DNA from: Rhabditoides inermis
Taxonomy: Eukaryota; Nematoda; Chromadorea; Rhabditida; Rhabditidae
NCBI GenBank assembly: GCA_963966185.1
Contig: CAWZYM010000401.1
Location: forward strand, 310,001-374,000
Reading direction: 5' to 3'
DNA length: 64,000 nucleotides
Of this stretch, positions 13,549 to 25,432 are shown piece after piece; position 1 is the stretch's first letter; each line of letters opens with the position of its first letter. A program made the translations under genes and the position numbers. The notes beneath the pieces were generated by a model that worked only from the letters and a program-made list of their open reading frames with translations, was not told where the DNA came from and did no database searches.

Positions 13549-14813
13549 AAATGGAACGAATCCGTGAATGAATCCAACCCGACAGACGGCCGCACAATAA
13601 CAAGCAAGGCAGTGAGAGGGGGGAGGGAGGGGAGAGAGGAGGGCGATTAGCACTCATTATATCTCCACACACACAACAGACCACCCTGCCAGCTTGAGGG
13701 AGATTACACGAGACATGCTCATTATAAGACATGCGCTGCTCTGATTAGCAGACGCGTACAGTAGCTGTGGCTGTGCACTTTGTCTGCCTCGGAAAGACCG
13801 AAAAAGGCGTCTCCCCCCGCAGCTGTGTGTGAAAGGAGGCGGCTCCAGATTTCTGATTCAATTATGCCGACGCTTCAAAGGCCGTCGCTCCGAAATCTAA
13901 GCCAATTTGGCGCTGCTGCTGAAACTCTTCTCGAGTGCGGATGCGGAGATTTTTTTTGTGCCGCCTTGCACTACGCGAGATTCCGAGTATGGAGTATGGG
14001 TAGAGGAGGAGGGGTGCCTCTATTGTGTGCGGCCGGTGCCGTTTCTTCCATTCGTGTCATCTGGACTCACAAAAAGAAGAAAAAAGAAGGGGAGTGAGTG
14101 AGTGAGAGGTAGGTGGTGCAAGAACGCCGAGAGAGAGTGCGCGATTGTCGGAGTGCGCAGAGGGGGGAGGCGGTGAACTCGCACAATGAAACATCTGCAC
14201 TGCGAACGTGTGGCCTGTCACACTGCGGGGAAGAAGAGAGAGAGAGAGAGACAGAGAGTTTTGGGACAGAGACACTCGAATATGGAAATGTGGGACAACG
14301 CATCTTCTCACTACATCGAGCGCATGAGTAGCTGGAATGCGCACATGTGTGAGTGAGCTATGTAGTTCTCGTCTTTCGTTGTTTTTGCCGCGACGGGGCG
14401 ACAGCAAAAATATGCGCATTTCGAACATGTGGCCGCTACAGCAGTTATTAGACACGACGACGACGACGCGTTATTTATGGCTCGAGACGGAGCAGGAGCA
14501 GGAGCAGTGAGGGGATACAGAAATGGGGAGAAGCGAGAGGGCAGCGAAAGAGCGTCAGAGAGATACAAGGTGACTCAATCGCGTGTTCCACAAATGATCG
14601 ATAGTAAGAGAAAGAGCTGGTCACTTGGAAGCTTAGTCACTGAGCCAGAATGGAGATAAGAAGAACTGTCATATGATAATAGTTTTCTAATGAAAAGCGT
14701 AGAAATCTAGACATTACTGGAGCGGTCAGCAAAGCCTAGTAGCACTCTTTTCGCGATCGTGCCACCTGTTGTCGACCCAACATTGCAGGGGTTACACCTC
14801 CTCTGGCAGAATT

Positions 14814-14814
<1 letters not shown>

Positions 14815-14847
<33 letters not shown>

Positions 14848-15037
14848 AGGGAGGGAGGGAGGGAGGGAGGGAGGGAGGGAGGGAGGGAGGGAGGGAGGGA
14901 GGGAGGGAGGGAGGGAGCGAGGGAGGGAGGGAGGGAGGGAGGGAGGGAGGGAGGGAGGGAGGGAGGGAGGGAGGGAGGGAGGGAGGGAGGGAGGGAGGGA
15001 GGGAGGGAGGGAGGGAGGGAGGGAGGGAGAGTGAGAG
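14815..15037. repeat. (GA)n followed by (GGGA)n array
   Basis: A GA tract (about 14815-14840) changes into about 47 nearly perfect GGGA units (14841-15030), broken only by one GAGCGAGG variant near 14916. One strand is uninterrupted G-triplets at 4-base spacing, the other pure pyrimidine. It gives open frames of repeated Pro-Pro-Ser-Leu or Gly-Gly-Arg-Glu, which are artefacts of the repeat. Confidence 0.95.
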
Positions 15038-15377
15038 AATATATCTCACTCCCACCGCAACATCGCATCACAACAACACTCGACCAATTCATTTCTCTTC
15101 CCTGCCACACTCTTCTGTCACACAGCCGTAGAGAAACCTGATTCCACCATAAATTATTACGCTATGTACGAAATAGAAGTATAAAATACGACTTTACTTT
15201 TCAACTACTTTCCAGATATAAATATAAAAGTGAAAAAAAAAACAAGACAACCACAAGTTGACGGTGATTGCAACTTGCCGCCGGAACGTAAGGCAAACAG
15301 TGGTTTGCGGTGATTCACAGAAAGATACACATGCACACACCGTTCACCTCTCAACGCCTAAAGAACGTTCCCAGGTT

Positions 15378-15380
<3 letters not shown>

Positions 15381-15455
<75 letters not shown>
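15381..15455. repeat. (CT)n microsatellite
   Basis: An almost pure CT dinucleotide tract of about 72 bases with one TTT interruption. It is one of more than twenty similar GA/CT tracts across the window in introns and spacers, for example 18772-18818, 37547-37590, 45712-45750, 57474-57500 and 63313-63358. Confidence 0.9.
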
Positions 15456-15457
<2 letters not shown>

Positions 15458-15606
15458 CATGCCATATAATAAGGCAATTAGGCAATCAAAACATTACGTG
15501 AAAAAGCGGGACGCAAAAAGTGAGAAGAATATGCTATGGGAGACTAATTGCGGTGGCATATGACGAGAAATGGCAGGAAGGACGTAGGAGAGAGAAAGGC
15601 AGAGAT

Positions 15607-15644
<38 letters not shown>

Positions 15645-16250
15645 CGTAGAGAGGGAAGTCTATCGCGCAGCGGCGATCGAACGCCCTCATATGGAATATG
15701 GAATGAATCCCTATCAATATGCGGATGAGTGGATAGCGAGTAATTAGAGCCACACCGCGCGCCCGCGAGTCAGTAATTAACGCCACACACAATCGATATT
15801 CAAATTGTATATACTGCCATGTCGCATTATAGCGAGGACGTCATACCATCCCTCCCCCAACCATACACAACGAGCAACGCGGTAGCATAACTTATTATTT
15901 ACAAATATTTACATTGTATGTAAGGATGGTGTCGTCTTCCAGTGTGGTATGATATTGGTATACAAGTGACAATGTGGTTAGATGGTCAGAGACGGGCAAA
16001 GAGCACAAAAAATGCTGCGGAGACATCTAGTAGAGACAAGTGGAACAACGTGTGTGAAAGTCTGAGGATGCAACATATGTACAGCAACAACATGGCTAGA
16101 ATGGATCGGAGAGACGGGGGAAAGAGAGAGGGGCTGATTGGCCGATCAACAGACAGGAGGAATCACGGTGGTGGAGAAGTGGAGGGGAGGAGGAGCAGGA
16201 GGAGAAGGGGATGACAGAGGGTAGGGCGAATCGGGGCGCGGCGACACTGC

Positions 16251-18770
16251 TCACAGCTCACGAGACCGCGCCCAGCGCTTGCAAGCCACGAATCTGAAAG
16301 AAAGTCGCGTCAATTTTCATTCACCTTTCAATCAAACTCCTCCTCCTCACTGATTTCGAAAACTAAATAACTCTCAACTACCTACATCTCACAACTCATT
16401 TTCACGTCATAGCATAGCTACTCATGAAGATATCAGAAGGACGTCTCGCTCGCTCTCACCCGATGGCAGCTCCGATGACAAAGGTGACGAGGTTGGAGAC
16501 GAGAAAGCCGAACACAACGTTCATCGACAACAGCCGCGTCGGCTCGCAGTCAAACGGGTACGCGGCTGAAAACATCGTTGTGCTTCATCTTCATCTTCAG
16601 CTTCATCTTCATCATTCTGTGCTTCATCTTTTTTTCCTCACTCGCTGACACAATTCAACTAGAAAATACTAGGTAAGTACAACTAGTAAAGCTAGGTACA
16701 AATAGTAAATCTAGGTACAACTACTAAATGTAGATACAACTAATAAAGCTAGGTACAATTAATAAAGCTAAGTACAACTAGTAAATCTATTTACATCAAT
16801 AAGTCTAGGTAAGGAACAACTAGTAAAGCTAAGTACAAATAGTAAATCTAGGTACAAATAGTAAAGCTAGGTACAATTATAAAGCTAGATATAACTAACA
16901 AAGCTAGGTACAAATTGTAAAGCTAGGTACAACTAGTAAAAATGCTCACCGAGGAGCTCCGGCTCGGGTGAGTTGGGTGGGGTGGTGAGGTTGGAACCGT
17001 ACTGCCGCATGCGAACCGACCTTCAACCAATCATATTACCGAGCTCGGAAAATAGTAACGAACCCGCAAAACTCGCAAACGTTTGGGTAAGTGCAGTGAG
17101 TGGAATATTTTTTCAGAAATATGAACATGAACACGATTGAATCGTCCCTCATCACTGATGATTTTCCAATAAAACATTCAACAATCTTCGAAGAGCCGGG
17201 ATAGGAGTGTGTGTGGGTGTAACTGTGTAACCCTGAGCTTCCAAGGATATTTTTTAAACCTCTGTGTGAAACATGCAAACTGCAAACGGGTGAACTTGTG
17301 CTACTGAACATTTCACTCAAAGGAACGTACGAAGGGCATTAGAACAATTTTAAAAGTGCTCACTTTGGGGGGAGGGCTTCTGGCCGCGAGCTCCAGTCCC
17401 AGATCCAGTCAGTATTCTTGCCGGGCGGCAGCATGTCACGCACCAGCTTGTACTGAAATATATATTTATTTCTATGTTTGTTTTCATTTTAACCGTTCAA
17501 ATACTGTATAAATATGTTGTAACTTATACTCCAAAAGTCCCACCTTCACTTGTTCCAAATTTTCAAACTCGGTGTGCGGGCTCTGCAGAATGCTCACGGG
17601 ACTGAAACACACTTGATTGACGGGTTGAATCATTATGCCCCCTATCGCTGACACAATCAGTTTCAAAGCAACCTCATAAAACACGTTGTGAACATGCGTT
17701 ACAACTGTACCACCAGAGAACATATACTTTCAAGAAATTCATATTTTCAATGTCTTTCTTTCAAATGAGAGCAATTGGTACGGCTACATTCTTGTTACTC
17801 TCTATGAGTAGTGAGATGCACTACCAACATATAAGCGGGGGTATAAATGCGGTTCACCTGGATCGGCTGTCCTTGTGCGCGTCGTCGATGATGAACATGT
17901 TGGCGTCGACGCTGCTGCACAGGCTGCCGCGCGACGGCGCCAGCTCCGTCCACGAATCCGGGTAGTTCGACGTGCCTACAAGCGCATCCATTTTTAACAC
18001 AGGTATTATGCCCCATATCGCTGCACAATATCTCAAAGCAACCTCACAAGAATTTCATCATGCGTTGAATCATTATGCCCATATCACTGCCCAATCTCTC
18101 AACGAATCATAAAACACGTCGTGAAAATGAAAATTGTCCGCTAACATTTTCAAAACTCCTATCAATACTTCTACAATCTTATCGTCCATTTCATTTTGTG
18201 GTCGCATTGATTCTGGATTCTAAAAAAACCAGGGCGCGCAATAACTTCCTTATTCGGATTATGTGTGATAAGCTCGATTGCCCAATATTGAGCAGTATGG
18301 TCGTGTTTTCGGAACTGTCCAGTGCGTCACTGTAAGGTCATTCATCAATGACCGGCAAACCAATGTGCGATGTCAGATCAGGAACAGGAACCACATTTTG
18401 GACGTGCTACGAGCAAGAAATTGAACCTGGCGATTGTCAGATTCCAGTTCAGTGGGTTCAAATCAGCGAACGCGTATCGCAGTCTCCGTCACATGACCAC
18501 CTGACCACCACCAACTCGATCATGTCACAATCGCCGCTAATGTGGTAATCGAAAATCGAATAATATTCGTTGACAGATTCGGAGCAATTGTCATGTAGAC
18601 TAGTCGAACACATCTCATGCTGTATGTGCATGAAAATGCGATTCTGGATGAAAAAATTGATTTGATTTGTCATGTAGCTATCACGTGCGAGGCAGCCAGC
18701 TTTCACGATGACCCGAGCGTGATCCGTCCATTATCTCACCATCACTCTATCAGAGTTCAAACCCATCACC

Positions 18771-18821
<51 letters not shown>

Positions 18822-19466
18822 AGAGAAAGCCGTACTACTGCAACAGTTGTCACAACCACTCATACACGCATGCGTTTGACAATCGATCGATCCTGGCCAA
18901 TAAACACGTACCATCTGCGCCGCATTTGCTGTTTGAACAGCAATAGGGTACAGTTACACACCCACACACACACTCCCGGCCCAATATCGTCTAAGCTCTC
19001 TAATCAGAGAGTGAGCCGGGCGAGTGATGCATACATTCATGCGATGTCAGAGGGGCGAGGGCAGGCACACTGCAACTGCTCCCGTGATGTATGGCGTTTT
19101 AGTGAGGGGTGTTTGTGTTTCGAGCACGGTCGGCGGCATGTGATTCAGCAAGTGCACAGCGACGTGGATCGGCCAATGTTTCCACTCTGCATGTAATATG
19201 TGCACAACACATGATTCAATCTAGATCGCCGCAAAAGGGCTATCACGCGATGAACTGTGCTAGTGAGCACACGCTAAGAGTGCAATGAAAGTATCAATCA
19301 CCCACACGCACTCAGTGGTACTAGAAATCTCGCTTCATTCCCTCTCCCCCGTTTCCCTCGACTCACTGCCAGTGTCTACTGCCGTCTCCTCGATGCCCTC
19401 GGCGAGCCCCAGCCGCTTCTTCACGTCGATCATCTTCGGCTTCCCGAAATCGAAGAACGCCGACAT
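16251..19466 (-). CDS. dct-1: DCT-1/BNIP3 mitophagy receptor
   Basis: Tail-anchored outer mitochondrial membrane protein of the BNIP3/NIX family, which recruits autophagy proteins and also acts in cell death. Seven phase-compatible exons give 194 residues: 19367-19466, 17858-17975, 17544-17601, 17364-17452, 16950-17020, 16460-16565, 16251-16293. Visible features are an N-terminal [18 protein letters not shown], a WTEL motif at residues 42-45 that matches the LC3-interacting WxxL of NIX and DCT-1 followed by [10 protein letters not shown], the family signature [11 protein letters not shown] (107-117), a [15 protein letters not shown] segment, and one hydrophobic span (about 162-184, [20 protein letters not shown]) ending in a short basic tail. 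C. elegans DCT-1 is somewhat longer (about 221). An acceptor (GTTGCAG) lies one base before the ATG, suggesting spliced-leader addition. Confidence 0.95.
16663..16945. repeat. About 20-bp minisatellite in a dct-1 intron
   Basis: Degenerate tandem units close to AGCTAGGTACAACTAGTAA fill the intron between exons 5 and 6. Each unit contains CTAG twice, and many contain the palindrome ACTAGT. No coding potential. Confidence 0.85.
17615..18130. repeat. Three-copy direct repeat in dct-1 introns
   Basis: A block of 60-80 bases containing GAATCATTATGCCCCCTATC, then TCAAAGCAACCTCATAAAAC and an ACGT..GTGAA end, occurs at about 17620-17702, 18000-18055 and 18062-18128. The first copy is on one side of exon 2, the other two on the other side. 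The copies are diverged and non-coding. Confidence 0.65.
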
Positions 19467-19716
19467 CCTGCAACGCCTTCACCAATTCAAATCATCGAAA
19501 ACAACATATATAACCGGAGCATAAGGCGAGGTGCGTCGCGGAGTCACGATTTTGTTCGAGGTACGGATTGGGGTGCGGTGCGGTCCAGAGTGAACAGGCT
19601 GCGCTGCACGAAATCGAAAATATTTGCGCACTTTGGAAGGCGAGACCCGGGAGCAGCGAGATAACAACAAGCAGTTGGGAGTGAGGGCACAATACTACCA
19701 CAAACAGGTCGTTGCG

Positions 19717-19753
<37 letters not shown>

Positions 19754-21314
19754 ATGTGCACTGTTACGGACAGGTGGTGATCAACAAGCAGTGCGACGAA
19801 AGAGAGAAAGAGAAAAAGAGAGAAAGGGAGAAATGAAAGAAGAGAGAGGAGGAGGGAGAGAGGAAAGGAGAGCGTTGGGGACACTGAAGCTGATATACAT
19901 AGAATCGCACGCAAGTGCACGTGAACAACAACGACATCGCAGAGTAGCAGAGGACCATAGAACGAGGAGGAACATGCATCGAATACAGTGGTGAGCAGCG
20001 CAGGGTGCGAGGCTGCCGCGCAGAAGCTGTATAATATTAGGCGTCGAGGATCAGCTGACCAGTGCTGGGGGGCGCGGCCGCAGACTGCGGGATCATGTGA
20101 GCGACGGCAGGCCGAGCAGCGGAGCGAGCGAGACAGGGGAGAGAGCGAGGCGGTGCACTTGGCTCCCACAGAGACGCAGACAACGCGTACTGATGTCACA
20201 CGCACCACATACAAACGGGTGATAAGACAGGAGAGCCCGCGGACAGATCGTGGGCTTCCGCACCGGTCCGATTGCACGTGATTCGGCAGACGGATCGATT
20301 GTTGCCCCGGGCGCGGCGTATGCAAATGGCGGGGAGGGTCGGTCCGTTGCGCTCGAAGGCAATACCCCGCGGGGGGTTCGCTCGCGCGCGTATAAACAGG
20401 ATAAAGGCTGTTCGAGAGTGGGAGGCTATAATTGTGAGACACGAGCCCTCTCCCACGCACCACCACACACACGCACACGATCAATATTCCAATGCGCGAC
20501 GGAAAGAGGCGGGTCCGCACTAGCCATCAGCTGACTCTCTTTCCTCTCCCTTGTGTGCCTATATTGGACACACGCCAAAGGGACAATGTTTGCCGGACAG
20601 AGAAAGAGAGAGAGATGGAGACATACATGCACACAAGCCGCATATAGCACGAGACAGATTACGCGGATGTATTATTGAGATAAGTAAGATATTCACGAAA
20701 ATATCGTCGTTGAATGAAAAGTTTTATGTTAAAATACCGGACTTGGAAATGTTATGCGAGCGTGGCATAACAGGAGAAACGATCGCGGTGCAAAATAATC
20801 GGGGGTGGGGGAGGGTCAAAGAAGACTGGGATGGGGATAGCACGAGGGGAGGGGCAGAGCGAGGCACACGTGAGACACACCGGCACGTGACCAAAATGAC
20901 CGCCGCGCGACCGGGTGCGATTCGCCAGCGCGCGCACAAATGCCAAATCGTCGAGGTGGAGCAGCGTAGCGAGAGGAAGTACTTTATTGCTCGAAACAAT
21001 ATACAACGAAACAATCTCTCTGTGTGACACCCTGCGAATCCCAAGCTTCTTAATTGGTATGCGGATATGTAGTGGTCAGGAAGGAGAATCATATATGTCA
21101 AGTAGTATCACATCTACAATCTAGTCGGCGTGTGTATGTGGTGCAAACTAGATCCATCTCTCTCTCTCTCTCCTCTCTTTCTCTCTCGCTCTCCTTCTCA
21201 TTTTCGCTCTCTTTTGGTCAGAGCGATCACTACCAGAATTGAAAAAAATATATACAACTATCATGCTAGTTATAGGTGAAATGGTGCCATCTCTTCTATT
21301 ATATAATATCCTCC
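19467..21314. other. Intergenic region between dct-1 and the sideroflexin gene
   Basis: About 1.85 kb upstream of dct-1 and downstream of the sideroflexin stop. It contains (GA)n tracts (19720-19750, 19798-19870) and GC-rich sequence. The longest minus-strand open frame (342 codons) is low-complexity with no recognisable domain. No gene called. Confidence 0.6.
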
Positions 21315-24300
21315 CTACAGTCCCTTGTTGAAATAGACGGTGTCGATGTTGAGATGTTTCATCTTCTCGTATGCTTCCGGCTCGTATTTCCGAATAGTCT
21401 CCATCGAAATCGAACTGAAATTGAGAAAATGATTCGTTGAGATGAAATTGCAATTGATCTAAATGTTTTTACACTAGTTATATTTCTTCATTAAAACAAC
21501 GAACCTTTGCTGCGGGAAGAGAGCGCATCCCACCGGAACCATCGCGCCGTAACTGGAAAACATGCATAAACATAATAAAAGTAACAATGTTCCCTTACAG
21601 TTTTTCTTCGCAAAATGAGAGAATTATTTTGTACCGTAATCCAAATATTTGCAAGCAGATTAAAATATTCCGTCATGAAAAGACTCACACGACAAAGGTG
21701 AGGACGAGTTGTGTGGGAATGTTGAAGAGCTTGATGTTGTTTCGGAAAAAGTCCACCTTGTTCAGACCGCTCATGATCACCGGAGTTGCCACTGCAAAAT
21801 TGTGCTGTATTTTATGTGCTCGAATCTCCTGCAACACACGTCCATGCAATGAAAAACAACCCCCACAGAGATAAACAGGTAGAGAAATGGGTGGGAGTGA
21901 GGAAGGTAGGACTTTCCCGCCACTTTTTCAGAAAACGTAAAAAGTGGCAAAAACGTAAAGGATCCCGCCACATTTATATAACGAATTTTCCTGCCATATT
22001 TTTGACAGGAGACCGGAGAGGAGCAGACAAGGAGAGGAGACAACCGAACGCACCCATGCTGGGGGCGACGATGGCGTTGCGGGAGAGGACGACTAGGGAG
22101 ATGGCCTTGAAGGCCGCCGAGCGAGACGTGCCCACCTAGAATACAAAGTCCAATTCAATTCAAAATTTATCCGGTATCGCGTTATGTGATAAGCGATACA
22201 TCTTCATCGTTGTGGTAGGACTAGACTGTTCTCTTCTATGATCACATAACGCGATACCGGATAAATTTTGAATTTGACTTCGAACTTGACTCTCACGGCA
22301 CATCGGCTGAACGTCACATCTCATAACAGACAGATTCGATTAGAGAAATAAACACGACTAATGCCTAATACCTCTCATTTGTGATATCATTGGCTGTCTG
22401 GAAAGCGGTCTGGATCGTGTGATAAATCAGTTAATGCCCCCTATATATATAATAAAAGAAACTATAAGAATATTGGACACATGTCTTTGCTCACCACATT
22501 GCCGTCCTTGTCTGTGACTGTCAGACCGTCGCGCAGCTCACTGCAAGTAGAGTGAGTGAGAGGGAGAGAGAGTGAGAGGGAGAGAGAGAGAGTGAGAGAG
22601 AGAGAGAGTGAGAGAGAGAGAGAGGGAGAGTGAGAGAGGGAGAGTGAGAGTGAGAGAGAGAGAGAGACGCCGCACTTCTGTCTCATGAGGGGAATGTTGA
22701 TGGCGTTGGCGACTGCGACGGCGCCGAGCGGCACCATCTTCTGCAGCAGCTGCGACGACTCCCGTCGCGCCATCCACGTCTATGAAGTACAATAAGATCT
22801 ACATTGTTCCCAAGCTTTCGCTCAGTTCTTGTATTCACTCAGTTTTCCGCTCTTGTTTTCCGCTCAGCCATCCACAACATTATTTTATCATCTATATTCA
22901 CACGCAATCGCATTTCATGCGTGAAGCATCCTTGTGGTGTAATAAGTTTTAATCTACCGAGCCATCAACATCTGTACGAAAAGTACAATTACACCTGCGA
23001 ACCTGCGTTATGCATGTTGCATGTTGCATGTTCCATAATAGGTTTTCGCAACGTTTTTTTGTGATCATACCTAACACGCATCGAGAAGTGAGAGGAGCAG
23101 TGTGGGGTGAGGTCGGTACAACTTCATCAACGCGTTACACAAACCAGTACAACAAGTTGTGCCTAAGAAGCTGAGAGGAATAAAGTGTCTGCGCACACTC
23201 ACAGAGGAATGAATGAATTGCGGTACATGACAGCGGTACATGACAACAGGATAACACTCTCAGCCATCCACGTTTATAGAGAGCGGATCAGAGGGTACAA
23301 CATTATTTTATCATCTATATCGTTCACAGGCATTCGCATTTCATGCGTGAAGCATCCTTGTGGTGTAATAAGTTTTGATCTACCGAGCCATCAACATCTG
23401 TCCAACGTACCTTTAGTCCAACGGCCATTGCGAGCGCTCCGGAGACGGCGGATGAGTAGGCGACAAACAGCTCCTGAACAACAGAGTGTGCGAAAAGTGA
23501 ACTGGACAGTTTCGTGGATCTGTTAATCTGTTTTTTCCCGATACGAACATGGGACGAAAAAATCTGAATCAGAACTATTCACTTTCCAAACGCTAACCAA
23601 CGTTTTCAGTTTATAATGGAGAGAGTGTTTGAAAAAAATGCAACAATTTTGACAGGACACAGGTCACAGGAATGCGTAAAATCAATTAATGGAAAATGTG
23701 CGAGCAGGGCTCACCGACTAGAAAAGTTGCTACAATCTTGATAGTCAATCAATCAATCAATTCAAAATTGATAGTCAAATTTCATATAAAAAGAGAAACG
23801 ATGGAAAGTAACCAGACCATTTGTATCAGACGAAACGAAAATGAGAACATGTATGAATTGAGACCTGTCTTTTCAAATAGCGTGTATGGATTGAGATTTG
23901 TATGGATATGGAACTTCCTAATCGACGTAGTGAGCTCACAATTGACTGAAGGAGTGGAAAAAATGCAACAATCTTGACAGGAATGCGTAAAACCAATCAA
24001 TAGAAAGTGTCTAGAACACAGCGGCTCACCGACGTCTTGAGCTCGCTGTTGGCGTTCCGGTTTGTGTAGTTGACGAGGGCGTTGAACGACTGGTTCGCCC
24101 ACTGCCAGAACAGCACCGCCGGCGTCAACTTGTACCTGTACCACAGTCTTTGATATTGTCGAAAACCTCATTTCAGATCAGACCTCTGATCCTCAAGACC
24201 TCATCTCGAAGACTCGAAGGATTTTGTTCGTCTTTGTTTCCATACATTGTTCAGTATGCGTGTCAAGCATTTCACGTTTACTTTGCATATGCATTGTAAT

Positions 24301-25432
24301 GTAACAATGTGAAGGCAGTGCAAACGTTAGAACAGCAAAAGTCCTCGCAACGTCTAGTAAGTCTAGGTGACACTCTTGCCACCTCTATGCATACTCGATC
24401 CGTCCTTTTCTCTCTATTGCCATCGATCTCCCATCATAACTATGCTCTCTGCAGCAATGATTTTCGACCTACGTGCGAGTACGGGTACTCTTTCTCTCTC
24501 TCTCTCTCTTTCTCTCCCTCGTTTTCCTCCCTCTCTTTCCTCTTACACTCTTCGCAGACGGAAGCGGAGCACTCTCAGCAAGAAGTCACGCCAAAAAGCG
24601 AGGACACAGTGTAATGCGCACGTGGCGCGAGAGGTGATTGCAGCAATAGCAACAACAATAATATCAAATCCTCCCTCCTCTCACCATATCATCATCGCAC
24701 CGCACAGCGCCGTGCCACCGTAGACGTTGAAGCACATGCGACCGCCGAGATTCTGAAAAGGAGCAGTGTGAGGGGAGAGGAGAAGTAGGAGAAGGAGCAG
24801 GAGCAGGAATGGGAGCAGGAGAAGAAGAAACAATAGAAAGAGCGGGAGAAGGAGAAGAAGAGGAGCAAAAGCAGGAGCAGGAGGAGAAGTAGAAGAAACT
24901 GGAGAAATAGCGGGAGAAGAAGCAGGTGCAGGAGCAGGAGAAGGAAGAGAAGCAGGAGAAGATGCAGAGGGGAGAAAGATAAGTAGGAGCAGGAGCAGGA
25001 GCAGACCTGCAGCTCGGCCGTGTCGGGATGGAACGCCGATCCGAACAGCTTCTGCGCTCTGTGCAGCTCTTCCAAGCTCGTTCCCGCCGGCTCATCGCCT
25101 TTTCTAAACAAATTTTCAACTCTCCAAAAGCTTAACATTATTCATTTACTGTTTTTCTGTTCCTGCTACACTTTCGTAAAATATGTTTTCAGACCTTTTC
25201 TAGAAAGATAGCGAAAGTTAGTGGGGCGGAACGGCGATGAGCGATAGCGTACCTCCAAATACAATACAGCTCGTACTACTTACTTGTACTGCTCTCGCAG
25301 TCGCTTGGCAGCCAGCAGCTCGCTGGTGGATGCGAATACGACTCGAGGGTCGGTGATGTTTGCAAAGTGCTTGAGCCGGCCCGCGAACGAGCTCTGATCC
25401 CATCGAGGCGCGTCGAAATCGAATCGATCCAT
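21315..25432 (-). CDS. sfxn: Sideroflexin (mitochondrial inner-membrane amino-acid carrier)
   Basis: Sideroflexins are multi-pass inner mitochondrial membrane proteins; SFXN1 carries serine for one-carbon metabolism. Eleven phase-compatible exons give 321 residues, against 322 for human SFXN1: 25284-25432, 25007-25103, 24685-24752, 24030-24135, 23411-23473, 22676-22779, 22495-22540, 22054-22135, 21689-21791, 21505-21552, 21315-21414. Family blocks in order: [20 protein letters not shown] at the N terminus, [31 protein letters not shown] then [26 protein letters not shown], and the C-terminal YFNKGL just before the stop. The stop falls exactly where SFXN1 ends. A CAG acceptor lies two bases before the ATG. 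I cannot say which C. elegans sfxn paralogue it matches. Confidence 0.95.
22157..22274. repeat. 34-bp inverted repeat made of two LINE 3' ends
   Basis: Bases 22157-22190 are the exact reverse complement of 22241-22274, with a 50-base loop. The core GATACCGGATAAATTTTGAA resembles the 3' end of the LINE at 54150-54195 (GATGCGATACCGGACAAATG, then TTTGA repeats), so the hairpin looks like two head-to-head LINE tails or a short non-autonomous derivative. It lies between exons 7 and 8 of the sideroflexin gene. Confidence 0.8.
22555..22668. repeat. GAGAGT-rich microsatellite filling a short intron
   Basis: Purine tract of GA with interspersed GT (about 115 bases) occupying nearly all of the sideroflexin intron 22541-22675. 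On the coding strand it is a CT tract running from just after the donor to the acceptor TTGCAG. Confidence 0.9.
22871..23405. repeat. About 108-bp direct duplication in a sideroflexin intron
   Basis: The segment 22871-22981 (contains CATTATTTTATCATCTATAT and GCGTGAAGCATCCTTGTGGT) is repeated at 23297-23405 with about 90% identity by eye. The second copy ends only a few bases from the splice donor of exon 5 (exon 23411-23473). Both copies are non-coding. Confidence 0.8.
23636..24033. repeat. Duplicated donor-flanking sequence next to sideroflexin exon 4
   Basis: About 75 bases at 23963-24033, running into the 3' end of exon 4 (24030-24135), are echoed at 23636-23716. Both begin AATGCAACAAT.TTGACAGGA and end GCTCACCGAC, which on the minus strand is GTCGGTGAGC, a splice donor. 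The outer copy is therefore a decoy donor inside the same intron, without the exon. Confidence 0.6.

Larger units (their letters stand above)
10509..16250. other. Intergenic region between sax-3 and dct-1 (5.7 kb)
   Basis: No gene could be supported on either strand. The region is dominated by (GA)n/(CT)n tracts (for example 11028-11056, 13062-13115, 13500-13550, 15381-15455, 15610-15640), G runs (11967-11980, 13475-13486) and the long GGGA array at 14841-15030. It is upstream of sax-3, so its promoter and distal elements should be here. No TATA box could be assigned. Confidence 0.6.

Noticed and set aside
14736..15131. Open frames of repeated PPSL or GGRE
   Set aside because: Direct translation of the (GGGA)n array.
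19492..20520. 342-codon minus-strand open frame upstream of dct-1
   Set aside because: Low-complexity Ser/Arg/Leu-rich translation running over GA/CT tracts, no domain, no splice context. Chance frame in GC-rich DNA.
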